A stretch of 64,000 nt of DNA from Candidatus Bathyarchaeota archaeon (GTDB taxonomy: Archaea > Thermoproteota > Bathyarchaeia > Bathyarchaeales > Bathycorpusculaceae). Under the pieces are notes generated by a model. It did no database searches. It saw nothing but the letters and a program-made list of their open reading frames with translations, and had not been told where the DNA came from. Shown in pieces: positions 17,606 through 26,496 of this stretch. How positions within the stretch are numbered: position 1 is the stretch's first letter; each line of letters begins with the position of its first letter. A program made the translations under genes and the position numbers. The stretch is from assembly GCA_003164295.1 (NCBI GenBank), contig PLTA01000061.1:62179-126178 (forward strand), in the 5' to 3' direction.

Positions 17606-18991
17606 CTATTTCCTTCGAAGTTTTAACTTAATGTTGGCGATGAAATTTGAGGCTACAAGCAGAGGCGTGTATGTTTTGAACCGTCTTCTTTTATCAAAGA
17701 AGTATGCCCTGCGCAAATAGAAATGATGAAACGCACCTTCTCGTAACTTGCCGAGCTCTTTCATGCTAAGCCATGGGGTCTCAAAAATTGGGTGCGTAGT
17801 ATCATACATGTCAAAGTCAGTTACTCTAAGCCACCCTTTCTCTTTAACCATATCGTACATTGGCGTTCCCGGAAAAGGAGTCGCAACGTTATAGAAGCCA
17901 ACAGCGTCAGGAGAAATCTTTTCCACGAACTTTATGGTTTTCCATGCGCTTTCCTTTGTTTCCCCTGGGAAACCAAGAATAACGTTTGGAATAGGCTGCA
18001 TACCGAGCTCTTTTACCCAACCGAGAACTTTTATGGTTAATTCCGTGGTAATGCCTTTCTTCATTGCATCTAAAACCTGCTGGGAACCTGACTCCACCCC
18101 GAACCATACAGAGATGCATCCAGCATCCTTCATTTTTACAAGCAACTCTCTTGTTAACATGTCAACGCGTGTACCACAGTTCCATTCAATTTTTAATCCA
18201 CGCTGACGAATTTCAGAGCAAAGGGTCTCAGTTCTTTGCTGATCGACAGTAAAAGCATCATCACAGAACGTAAATTTGCTTATACCGTATGTTTTGTGCA
18301 AAAACTCTAATTCGTCCACAACGTTTTTTGGGCTTCGCATCCGGTATTTTCGACCATGCATTCTCACTGTTGAGCAGAACTCACACCAGTAAACGCAGCC
18401 CCTGCTTGTAGCTAAGTAAAGTATGTCTTCGTATTCGCGAAATCGTTCCATCGGCCACAAGTGACGTGCTGGAAACGGAAGAGCATCCAAATCTTCAATA
18501 TATGGTCTATCTGGGTTCTTTACGATTTTGCCATCTTTTCTGCAAGTTATGCCAATAACGTCTTGGAAGCTTTCGTCGTTTGCGATTTTCTGCACTAATT
18601 CTAAGAGTGTGTTTTCTCCTTCTTTGCGAATGACAATATCTAGCTCTGGGCATTCTTCAAGCGCTTTATCGTCCCAAAATGTAACATGAGCACCCCCTGC
18701 GATAGTTATGCAGTTTGGACATGTCTCTTTTGCAATCTTTATCAACTTAATTGCAGTTTGATAAGTAAGTGTAGAAGATGTTACCCCTACAATGTTTGGT
18801 TGTCGCTTACTGATTTCGTTTCTAAAATCTTCTAACGACAATTTTAGAACTTGACAATCAATAACGTCAACTTGAAACTGGTTTTTTTCTAAAATTGCCC
18901 CCAAATATCCTAAACCTAACAAAGCAAAAGGCATGTGCATTGCGGCGCCAACAGGTGCGGAAGGGTTAACTAAGGTTACATGAGGCTTCAT
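17606..18991 (-). CDS. B12-binding-domain radical SAM protein (3)
   Basis: The 461-residue protein starts MKPHVTLVNPSAP, a standard opening of the cobalamin-binding domain. It contains IAGGAHVTFWDDKALEECPE and IVIRKEGENTLLEL, then SRGCVYWCEFC near residue 200 for the radical SAM cluster, and ESGSQQVL and GFPGETK later. It closely resembles the proteins at 5032 and 23520. The substrate cannot be read. ATG 18991 is supported by the domain start. It ends 83 bases from the convergent regulator gene. Confidence 0.88.
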   Translation of the reverse strand: MKPHVTLVNPSAPVGAAMHMPFALLGLGYLGAILEKNQFQVDVIDCQVLKLSLEDFRNEISKRQPNIVGVTSSTLTYQTAIKLIKIAKETCPNCITIAGGAHVTFWDDKALEECPELDIVIRKEGENTLLELVQKIANDESFQDVIGITCRKDGKIVKNPDRPYIEDLDALPFPARHLWPMERFREYEDILYLATSRGCVYWCEFCSTVRMHGRKYRMRSPKNVVDELEFLHKTYGISKFTFCDDAFTVDQQRTETLCSEIRQRGLKIEWNCGTRVDMLTRELLVKMKDAGCISVWFGVESGSQQVLDAMKKGITTELTIKVLGWVKELGMQPIPNVILGFPGETKESAWKTIKFVEKISPDAVGFYNVATPFPGTPMYDMVKEKGWLRVTDFDMYDTTHPIFETPWLSMKELGKLREGAFHHFYLRRAYFFDKRRRFKTYTPLLVASNFIANIKLKLRRK

Positions 18992-19106
18992 TTCTGCTTC
19001 ACTATTCGTCCCTCAAAGGATATTCTTTACGCTTAAACATTTCGTATTTTTGAATTATAAAATGTGAGATCAAAAAATTGGTAAAGTCTGCTTTGTTTTG
19101 TAGTTT

Positions 19107-20147
19107 CTATTGCTTTTCCACTTTTTGAGGCCAATATTTCGGTTTCATGTATTCACTTTCAAGCAATGACGGAAACAGGTTTAGAGGCCACGAAGGGGGC
19201 ATTGGTTTTACAAAAAACTCTATTGTATCTATGCCACTGACTCTTCTAATTTTCTCGATTGACTCAAATAATTTTTCAAAGTTTTCTATTGCAATTGCAG
19301 AATATATGTCGTAAGTGTCCGTGATTCTTATAATTACTATCAAATTTGGAATTTGAAGTAGTTGAGTGTATATATCTGGCATTTTACTTCGATTTGAAAC
19401 TTTTATGTACGCATTTCCAAGAACTTCATATCCAAGTTTGCGAAGGTCAAGAGTCACTGTTGAAAGAGTTAACAAGTTACCTCTTAGTTTTTTGTATCTT
19501 TGAATTATGGCTTTTGTTGACATCCCCAATTGGTCGGCTATGGCTTTAAATGGCATTCGTGAATTTTCCGAAAGAATTTTTGCGATTTTTCTATCAGTTT
19601 GATCAATCTCTATTGAGGGTTGATCTAAATCGGTTAAAGTAAACTTACGATTACTTTGAATGTTGCTTTCCCAAACGGCGGGTTTGATAACTAAGTTTTG
19701 AGGAAACTCTACGTTTACTGCTTCTGCCCAAATCAGTGCATCAACATGTTTAATTTTTTGATTTGACTCTAAATCAGAAATTACTTCATGAAGCGAGTTA
19801 AGATTACGTAATGCAACCTTTCCTAAAAAGTTGTATTTACCTAATGGCCCCGTGAGCGCTGAGATGTAATTTTTATCTTCAAGAAACTTGGCTACCTCGT
19901 TTTCATCTTCAACCTTGGTTGAAATCCCTAAATCTACAATGTGGCGGTACCCTAAACAATGAGGATTGACGAGCATCTTTTCGCCGTTGATTACGCCATC
20001 CTTCCATAAGCGTTTATAACGCATTCTGACGGCTGTAACAGTAATTTTGCATTCTTTTGCTATATCTGTAAAACTAGTTCGGGACTCAGATAGGAGTATC
20101 CTTAAAATTTCAGCATCGATTTTATCGATTTTTACTTGAACTCCCAA
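19107..20147 (-). CDS. Tandem Lrp/AsnC-family regulator
   Basis: The 346-residue protein holds two Lrp/AsnC-like halves. Half one (about 1-150) begins IDKIDAEILRILLSESR, a classic AsnC helix-turn-helix. Half two (about 180-320) begins IDQTDRKIAKILSENSRMPF and has a second HTH and a RAM-like ligand domain. Single Lrp proteins are about 150 residues, so this is a fusion of two, which may bind DNA as a pseudo-dimer. It starts at TTG 20147 after an aggggga element; an ATG a few bases upstream is out of frame. A TATA-like attatataaa (20194-20203) lies upstream. It is divergent from the surface-protein gene at 20600 and may regulate it (inference). Confidence 0.82.
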   Translation of the reverse strand: MGVQVKIDKIDAEILRILLSESRTSFTDIAKECKITVTAVRMRYKRLWKDGVINGEKMLVNPHCLGYRHIVDLGISTKVEDENEVAKFLEDKNYISALTGPLGKYNFLGKVALRNLNSLHEVISDLESNQKIKHVDALIWAEAVNVEFPQNLVIKPAVWESNIQSNRKFTLTDLDQPSIEIDQTDRKIAKILSENSRMPFKAIADQLGMSTKAIIQRYKKLRGNLLTLSTVTLDLRKLGYEVLGNAYIKVSNRSKMPDIYTQLLQIPNLIVIIRITDTYDIYSAIAIENFEKLFESIEKIRRVSGIDTIEFFVKPMPPSWPLNLFPSLLESEYMKPKYWPQKVEKQ

Positions 20148-20466
20148 ACCATTTCCCCCTGAACGATTTTAACTTATCATTTCAATATTAACGTTTATAT
20201 AATTTATCATAAGCAACCAAATCTTCACGGAAACAATATAAAGGGTCTAATAAGTTATCGAAGCCACCTTCCTTATCAATTACAATCAAACTAAAGAAAT
20301 TTAGTAATGGAAAATTAATTTTAGATGTTGGGACAATCATGTTCCTTAATTGTGGTGATTTTTTGGATGTTGATACTGTTTCGTTTCTCTTAATTTTTTG
20401 GCAAAAGGCGAAAAGATTATTGTTTTTTTTGAAAAAGTACTTTCTATTTAAACATTTGTTGTAGGC

Positions 20467-20487
20467 TTAAACCTATTGCAGGTTTAA
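20467..20487. repeat. Perfect inverted repeat, possible operator or leader hairpin
   Basis: TTAAACCT (20467-20474) and AGGTTTAA (20480-20487) are perfect arms around a five-base loop. A second pair, AGAGG (20490-20494) and CCTCT (20502-20506), follows at once. They lie about 55 bases before the TATA box of the gene at 20600, so a protein-binding site is more likely than an RNA leader. The tandem Lrp protein is the nearest candidate binder. Confidence 0.5.
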
Positions 20488-20540
20488 AAAGAGGCTTTTT
20501 TCCTCTAAAGCAAGCGCCTTTTTGAACGAATATGCATAAC

Positions 20541-20550
20541 TTTAAATATA
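20541..20550 (+). promoter_or_regulatory. TATA box of the surface-protein gene
   Basis: The element tttaaatata, with transcription expected about 25 bases downstream, leads to a short leader with aaggag and ATG 20600. Confidence 0.6.
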
Positions 20551-20599
20551 AATCGAGACAAAATAGATTTTACCCAATTTTAAGGAGAAAAAGAAAAAA

Positions 20600-23338
20600 A
20601 TGCAAATTTCAAAAAACAAAACAGCAGTTATTGCAATTGCGATATTATTAACGATTTCAATGACAACTTCAATGCTGATGATGCCATCTGTCAGCGCACA
20701 CCAACCGCCATGGCAAATTCCAACATACGCTTACATAAACGCATCACCTAATCCCGTAGGCGTTGGTCAAAACGTGGTTGTTATCATGTGGTTAACAAAC
20801 CTGTTTTCTCCCGCATCCGGTCTAGGAAATGACTACAGATTCCACAACTACCAACTTATAATTACAGACCCTAACAACCAAAATCAAACGGTAAATTTCG
20901 CCATTGTTCAAGACCCAACATCGGCACAGGACTACACATTTGCGCCAAGCCTAACAGGTACATATACTTTGACCTTCATTTTCCCAGGACAAGCCTTCAA
21001 TACATATTCTCATGACACCAGTTTTCCCAGCTTGTTTGGTGGTCCACCATCACCTGAAACTTTGATCAACGACACTTATCTGCCTAGCCAAGCGACAGCA
21101 AATATCACTGTGCAACAAACCCAAATACCCTTCACCAACAGCTATCCACTTCCAGTCTCATATTGGACACGCCCAATCTACGGTGAAAACCCAGGCTGGT
21201 ATACAATCTCATCAAACTGGCTAGGTTCAGGTTCACCCGTTGAGGCTTCAGCAGGCTCTTGGGCCATCGGTGCATATGGCGCAAACAGTCTCTTCTCAGG
21301 TGCAGCACTCAATAGAAACCCAGGCGACGCAGTAGGTCCTACAACTAGCCACGTGATGTGGACAAAACCACTTCAAGCCGGCGGAATTGTTGGAGGAAAC
21401 AACTTTGCAATTACCGGAGACAGCTACTTTGAAGGCTCTGCGTATGTTCAAAGATACGACAATCCCATAATTATGGATGGAATTCTCTACTATCAGGCAC
21501 CTCTAGGCTATTCAAGTGGACAAGGCGGGGGAACTTATGCAGTTGATCTACAAACAGGAAAAGTACTTTGGCAAAACAACGCTATCCCCACTGGAGCATT
21601 ATCCTTCGGTTACATCTATGACAGTCAACAACCAAACCAAAAAGGCGTTATGCAACCAATTCTGTTTACAAGCAGCTTTGCCCAAGCTTACGATGCATAC
21701 ACTGGACAATATTTGTTCAACGTAACTAATGTCCCAAGCGGTCTTCCAACTTCAATGGGTCCAAACGGTGAAACAATAATGTACCCCACTTCAAACGGGT
21801 ATTTAGCCGAGTGGAACTCCTCAGGTATATGGAATTGGAACGTCGAAAACGCTGGAGGCGTACCTGCAGCTGCAGCAACAAACTTTAACATTACGACCCC
21901 TGCAAGTCCATTTGGTCCAGCAAGCACATCTGTTTACACAAACACAGTGAATGGAGGCGCTCCACAAACATATGACTGGAACGTGTCTCTTCCATCAAAT
22001 CTGCCAAGTTCTTTCACTGAAATCGCAGCATTCTACGGCAATCTGATACTTTGTGAAAGTGGAACTCTGTCCGGTGTCAGTATTGGTGTATTATCCGGTG
22101 GTGTAAGTAGCAGCTGGGCGCCATACACATACTTTGCTCTCAACGTTAACGCTAGTAGAGGCACAATTGGTTCACTTATGTGGACAAACACAGTCGCAGC
22201 AGCTCCAGGCAACGTCACCGTTCTATTAGGTCCAGCAGATCCAACCTCAGGAGTCTTCACAGAAGGATACAAAGAAACAATGCAATGGGTTGGATACAAC
22301 CTATACACAGGAGCAAAACTCTGGGGTCCAACTCCGTCACAAGCACCTCTTGACTACTATGGCAACCCAATTACACCCTTAATACAAGGTCAAATGGCTT
22401 ACGGAAACCTCTACAGCATGGGCTACTCAGGCATATTATACTGCTACGACGCAAAAACTGGACAATTAAAATGGACATACGGTAACGGAGGCGAAGGCAA
22501 CAGCACTAGTGCAGGTCTTAACTCACCATTCGGCGATTACCCAAGCTTCATAAACGCAGTCGGAAACGGAATAATATATACAGTCGCCTCAGAACACACA
22601 ATTAACACACCAATTTACAAAGGAGCCTTAGAGAGAGCTATAAATGCAACTACTGGAGCAGAAATCTGGACTATCTCGGGCTACACCGGTGAATTCTCAG
22701 CCATGAGCTATGCAATCGCAGACGGTTACGCAACATGGTATAACGGATATGACAACCAAATTTACGTTGTTGGTCAAGGACCAAGTGCCTTAACTGTAAC
22801 AGCACCAAACAATGCAGTTGATTCAGGAGCACCTGTTGTAATACGCGGAACAGTTACAGACGTATCTGCTGGAACAACACAAACAGAGCAGGCGGCTGAT
22901 TTTCCAAATGGCGTTCCAGTTTCATCTGATGCTAGCATGAAAGATTGGATGGGCTATGTTTACCAGCAAAAGCCGCTTCCAACAAACTTCACAGGCGTTC
23001 CAGTGACAATAGACGTTGTGGACTCTAACAACAACTACAGAAACATAGGCACCGCAATGACTGACGCAACCGGAATGTATAGCCTTACATGGACACCAGA
23101 CATCTCAGGAAACTATACTGTAATCGCTACTTTCCACGGAAATAACGGTTATTACCCATCATACTCAGAAACCACCTTTACCGTAGGTTCACCACACGCA
23201 ACCGCTATTCCAGCAAGTCCAACTCCAGCTCCATCTGCCGCTGACTTATACTTCGTCCCTGCAATCGCTGGCTTATTCGTCCTGATCATAATAGTAGCTG
23301 TAGTAATAGTATTGATGATCAGCAGAAAACGACCATAA
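20600..23338 (+). CDS. Large surface protein with Ig-like and PQQ-like propeller domains
   Basis: The 912-residue protein has a signal peptide (likely cleaved after SVSA near residue 34), an N-terminal Ig-like domain (about 40-170), a propeller-like region with PQQ-like motifs (about 230-735; for example YAVDLQTGKVLWQ and YCYDAKTGQLKWTYG) and a C-terminal Ig-like domain (about 740-870, GNYTVIATF). A Pro/Ser/Thr linker (PASPTPAPS), a membrane helix and a basic tail (SRKRP) follow. N-x-S/T sequons are common. A strong promoter and ribosome-binding site and a clear terminator suggest it is highly expressed, perhaps a major envelope protein. Its C-rich synonymous codon use differs from the neighbours, which also suggests high expression. 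Confidence 0.85.
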   Translation: MQISKNKTAVIAIAILLTISMTTSMLMMPSVSAHQPPWQIPTYAYINASPNPVGVGQNVVVIMWLTNLFSPASGLGNDYRFHNYQLIITDPNNQNQTVNFAIVQDPTSAQDYTFAPSLTGTYTLTFIFPGQAFNTYSHDTSFPSLFGGPPSPETLINDTYLPSQATANITVQQTQIPFTNSYPLPVSYWTRPIYGENPGWYTISSNWLGSGSPVEASAGSWAIGAYGANSLFSGAALNRNPGDAVGPTTSHVMWTKPLQAGGIVGGNNFAITGDSYFEGSAYVQRYDNPIIMDGILYYQAPLGYSSGQGGGTYAVDLQTGKVLWQNNAIPTGALSFGYIYDSQQPNQKGVMQPILFTSSFAQAYDAYTGQYLFNVTNVPSGLPTSMGPNGETIMYPTSNGYLAEWNSSGIWNWNVENAGGVPAAAATNFNITTPASPFGPASTSVYTNTVNGGAPQTYDWNVSLPSNLPSSFTEIAAFYGNLILCESGTLSGVSIGVLSGGVSSSWAPYTYFALNVNASRGTIGSLMWTNTVAAAPGNVTVLLGPADPTSGVFTEGYKETMQWVGYNLYTGAKLWGPTPSQAPLDYYGNPITPLIQGQMAYGNLYSMGYSGILYCYDAKTGQLKWTYGNGGEGNSTSAGLNSPFGDYPSFINAVGNGIIYTVASEHTINTPIYKGALERAINATTGAEIWTISGYTGEFSAMSYAIADGYATWYNGYDNQIYVVGQGPSALTVTAPNNAVDSGAPVVIRGTVTDVSAGTTQTEQAADFPNGVPVSSDASMKDWMGYVYQQKPLPTNFTGVPVTIDVVDSNNNYRNIGTAMTDATGMYSLTWTPDISGNYTVIATFHGNNGYYPSYSETTFTVGSPHATAIPASPTPAPSAADLYFVPAIAGLFVLIIIVAVVIVLMISRKRP

Positions 23339-23346
23339 ACCCATTA

Positions 23347-23376
23347 AGGGAAAACCTTTCCCTCTTTATTTTTTTT
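23347..23376 (+). terminator. Hairpin plus T8 terminator
   Basis: AGGGAAA (23347-23353) pairs with TTTCCCT (23357-23363) across a three-base loop and is followed by cttta and eight T. It sits eight bases after the stop of the surface-protein gene. Confidence 0.7.
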
Positions 23377-23519
23377 GTTAATTTTTTAAGAATTTTATTT
23401 TAATTGAATTATTTAACCTTGAAAGCTGCTTATTTGGGTGAATACCTATTTTTAAGAAATCTTTATTTGAGAAAGTGAGTAGTACATACGTTCAATCTTG
23501 ATCACAGGAAGCATTATAA

Positions 23520-24875
23520 TTGATTTTGTTAATGACGCCCGCTCCGCCCGTATCGGGTCCATGGATTCATGGAAGAAAATATGTTCCGATCGGCTTAGTC
23601 TATCTTGCCGCTTCACTTGAAAAAAGTGGGTTTCAAGTAAAAATCTTTGATAATTACTTACTTGGAAAAACAATCGACGAAGTCAAAACTGAAATAAAAA
23701 ACCTTAACCCTGAACTAGTTGGCATAACTTGTAGCTCTGTAACTTATAGTCAATGTGTTCAAACCGCTAAGGCTGTTAAAGAGGTGCTTCCTTCATGTAA
23801 GGTAGTGGTTGGTGGGTGGCATTCATCCTATAATCCTGAAAGTATGCTTGAGCATTCGGAAATAGACTTTGTTGTAATGGGTGAAGGGGAACGAGCTATG
23901 GTGGAACTTGCAACCCAAATCGCCAAAAAGGAAAACAGCTTCACCAACATCGCCGGCGTTGCATACAGACATGAAGGAAAAATAATAAAAAATCCTCAAC
24001 AATTCATTCGCAATATGGATGAGATACCTTTTCCAGCTTTGCATTTGCTTTCAATAAATCTGTATGACAGATCAATGGAGTATCTGAGTGTTAAACCCGT
24101 AGACAATATGAGTATAGCTAGAGGTTGCCCATTTAATTGCGCTTTTTGCGAAACCAGTCGTTTGTGGGGGAAAACATGCCGTGCTTTTAGTCCGCAAAGA
24201 GTTGTTGAAGATATTCAATATTTAATTGCAAATTACGGTACCAAAGGTATCTATTTTGTCAACGATAATTTTACTCTTAGAAAAGAAAAAACAATAGAAT
24301 TATGTCAATTAATTAGAAAAAACAAAATAGACATTGAATGGGTCTGTGACACAAGAGCCGATTTGCTTTCGCAGGATTTGTTGAAAGAGATGAAAACGGC
24401 GGGCTGCAAGACCATTTGGTTTGGCATCGAATCCGGTTCTCCACGCATTTTAGAAAAACTCCACAAAGATGTTACCCTTGAGCAAACTGAAAATGCAATA
24501 AAGATGTGTAAAGCTGAAGGAATCCAAACAGCATGCTCATTCCTTCTGGGCATACCCGGAGAAACAATTGAAGATATGAAAGCCACCTTCAAATTCGCAC
24601 GAAAAATCGACACCGATTGGTGCAGATTCAATATATTTGTAGCAGTTCCAGGCAGCGCCCTATACGATGAAGTAATCTCTAAAAAATTATATGATAAAAT
24701 TGAAGATTACGCAGCATACGTAAAAACTGAAGACTTCAATTATGACTCTCTTTTAAAAATTCAACGTCAATTTCATTCAAGTTTTGAAAAGTCGCCTAAA
24801 CGAATTCTTCACAAAATGAGAAAAGACGGCTTATGGACGACGTTGAAGAAAAGCCCCAAAATGTTTTCAAAGTAA
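23520..24875 (+). CDS. B12-binding-domain radical SAM protein (4)
   Basis: The 451-residue protein starts with TTG (MILLMTPAPP) after an aggaag element. It has the cobalamin-binding domain (VPIGLVYLAASLEKSGFQV; VVGGWHSSYNPESMLEH; VVMGEGERAMVEL) and the radical SAM cluster motif in ARGCPFNCAFC near residue 200. ESGSPRILEKL and LGIPGETIEDM are shared with the proteins at 5032 and 17606. A class I methyltransferase gene follows 49 bases later in the same direction, so the two may act on the same compound (inference). The substrate is unknown. Confidence 0.88.
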   Translation: MILLMTPAPPVSGPWIHGRKYVPIGLVYLAASLEKSGFQVKIFDNYLLGKTIDEVKTEIKNLNPELVGITCSSVTYSQCVQTAKAVKEVLPSCKVVVGGWHSSYNPESMLEHSEIDFVVMGEGERAMVELATQIAKKENSFTNIAGVAYRHEGKIIKNPQQFIRNMDEIPFPALHLLSINLYDRSMEYLSVKPVDNMSIARGCPFNCAFCETSRLWGKTCRAFSPQRVVEDIQYLIANYGTKGIYFVNDNFTLRKEKTIELCQLIRKNKIDIEWVCDTRADLLSQDLLKEMKTAGCKTIWFGIESGSPRILEKLHKDVTLEQTENAIKMCKAEGIQTACSFLLGIPGETIEDMKATFKFARKIDTDWCRFNIFVAVPGSALYDEVISKKLYDKIEDYAAYVKTEDFNYDSLLKIQRQFHSSFEKSPKRILHKMRKDGLWTTLKKSPKMFSK

Positions 24876-24924
24876 CCAAAGCTTAAGTCAATGCTAACGT
24901 TAAAAAGAGATGAGGTAACAAAAA

Positions 24925-25737
24925 CTGTCCGATCCTAACCTGCAAGAAAAAATTCATGAAGCAAACGTTTCTGTTCACCGAAAAGAAGCACAATACTATG
25001 AACTTCTTCATCCTGAAGTCTACAGTGAAAAAGAACAAAAAAGAATAACAGCCAAACTTCAAATGGCAGATAAACTTGTAGTAGATAACCAAAAGTTTGC
25101 TCTTGATGTTGGCGCAGGCACGGGCAATTTAACAGGTAAGCTTTTGCATATGGGTTATCGGGTTACAGCGGTTGATATTTCGCCTGAAATGTGCACGATT
25201 CTGCAAAGAAAATACGGTGCCTACGTTAAATCAAAAAAGTTAACAATAATTAATTCGCCCGTAGAAAATCTTGATTTTGAAGTTGGCAAATTTGATTTAA
25301 TAACTTGCTATTCGGCGCTACATCATTTGCCCGATTACTTAACTGGTCTTAAAAGGCTCAGCGTTTTTCTTAAAAAAGGCGGCGTAATATACGTTGACCA
25401 TGAAGCATCCCCATTCTACTGGAAAGGGGAACAAAATATGTTAGCTGATTTCATCAAAGGTATCTATTTCCATTCAAACCCATTGTTTAACAGTTTGTAC
25501 TTCCAAATTACCGGGTTAAAGGTGCCTATGATCGATTATTCCTTATCCGATTATTGGCATAAAAAAGAGCATGCATTAAACCACAAAAGCGTCGCAGCGG
25601 TGTTCAAACAGGAAGGGTTCGAATTTTCAAAGAGAACCGATTATTATCAAAATAGCACTTGGATTTGGAATCCCATGTCTTTGATTTATCATTTGATCGG
25701 CAGTCCAGAAATGAGTTTTTGGATCGCGAAAAAATAA
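24925..25737 (+). CDS. Class I SAM-dependent methyltransferase with CTG start
   Basis: The frame contains ALDVGAGTGNLTGKLL (SAM-binding motif I), VTAVDISPEM and FDLITCYSALHHL, all typical of class I methyltransferases. The first ATG is at 25063, but 46 codons of sensible protein precede it in frame, including VHRKEAQYYELLHPEVYS, the usual N-terminal helix of this family. No ATG, GTG or TTG exists before the upstream stop. CTG 24925, with gatgaggt about ten bases before it, is the best start and gives 270 residues. It follows the radical SAM gene at 23520, possibly in one operon. The substrate is unknown. Confidence 0.8.
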   Translation: MSDPNLQEKIHEANVSVHRKEAQYYELLHPEVYSEKEQKRITAKLQMADKLVVDNQKFALDVGAGTGNLTGKLLHMGYRVTAVDISPEMCTILQRKYGAYVKSKKLTIINSPVENLDFEVGKFDLITCYSALHHLPDYLTGLKRLSVFLKKGGVIYVDHEASPFYWKGEQNMLADFIKGIYFHSNPLFNSLYFQITGLKVPMIDYSLSDYWHKKEHALNHKSVAAVFKQEGFEFSKRTDYYQNSTWIWNPMSLIYHLIGSPEMSFWIAKK

Positions 25738-25881
25738 CTCCTTGATTTTAGAGTTGCGACTAGTTGTTAAGCACTAGTTGGGACTAATGAAAATGGATTA
25801 TTAAATATGTGATTCTCGATACGACAAATTTCTTTAATAGTTATAAATGTATGTTTAAACATATTTTTTAGAGGAATCTAA

Positions 25882-26094
25882 ATGGTCAAAACTATCACAA
25901 TTCGTGATGAGGTTTACCACAAGCTTGTGACAATAAAGCGGAAAGGTGAAAGCTTTAGCCAGCTCTTTGATAGGCTTGCTGAGTGTCAGGATTCACGTCA
26001 GATTCTAACTAGGCTTCGAGGTAGCGTCGAGTTCGAAGATAAAGAGCAGATGATTGCTGAATTGTCGAAAAAACGGGCTGAACGTAGAATATGA
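25882..26094 (+). CDS. VapB-like antitoxin (DUF217 type)
   Basis: This 70-residue protein begins MVKTITIRDEVYHKLVTIK and has a charged, helical C-terminal half. This is the pattern of archaeal VapB antitoxins of the DUF217 group. Its stop overlaps the start of the vapC remnant at 26091 by four bases, the normal toxin-antitoxin layout. A TATA-like element (agttataaatg, about 25839-25849) and aggaatct lie upstream. The antitoxin appears intact although its toxin is broken. Confidence 0.8.
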   Translation: MVKTITIRDEVYHKLVTIKRKGESFSQLFDRLAECQDSRQILTRLRGSVEFEDKEQMIAELSKKRAERRI

Positions 26095-26479
26095 TTATTC
26101 TTGACTCTGATGTTTTGATTGAAATATTGGATCGCAAATCTGAAGAGGGTGCGAAAGCGGTTGAAAGTATTTTAGCTAGTGGCGAGGCTGTCTGCACTAC
26201 TGTAATAGGTTTACACGAAGTATTGTTTGGAATGTATAAACATGAAAAACCTGTAAAAGAACTATTGCAGTTACCTGCTCTAAATTATAAAAACTGATGC
26301 AATGCTCTCTAGCCAGCTTGAAATAGAGGCTAAACAAACAGGTAATACAATACAACGTACGGACAACTATGATTGCAGCTATTGCCCTAAACAATAATGT
26401 TATTCTTTATACATTCAATCTAAAACATTTTGAAGCATTGAAACAACATGGACTTAAACTTTTTACAAGTAATCGTTAG
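26091..26479 (+). pseudogene. Decayed VapC toxin (PIN domain)
   Basis: The first 68 codons encode a PIN-domain start (MIILDSDVLIEILD with the first catalytic Asp, then GLHEVLFGM with the conserved Glu). A TGA at 26295-26297 interrupts the frame. The same frame then continues with NALSSQLEIEAKQTG and RTD, as in normal VapC proteins. At 26368 one extra base shifts the frame, and the conserved end (MIAAIALNNNVIL, LKHFEAL) is read in the other frame to TAG 26477-26479. Two independent lesions in an otherwise conserved 130-residue protein show that it is inactive, unless the sequence has errors. Confidence 0.85.
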
Positions 26480-26496
26480 CTCACGCAAGTTTTCGG

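Larger units (their letters stand above)
20148..20599. promoter_or_regulatory. 452-base divergent regulatory region
   Basis: This AT-rich gap separates the tandem Lrp gene from the large surface-protein gene. Towards the minus-strand gene there is a TATA-like element at 20194-20203. Towards the plus-strand gene there are two adjacent inverted repeats (20467-20487 and 20490-20506), the TATA box tttaaatata (20541-20550) and the ribosome-binding site aaggag (20582-20587) before ATG 20600. I see no gene or RNA gene in it. Confidence 0.6.
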
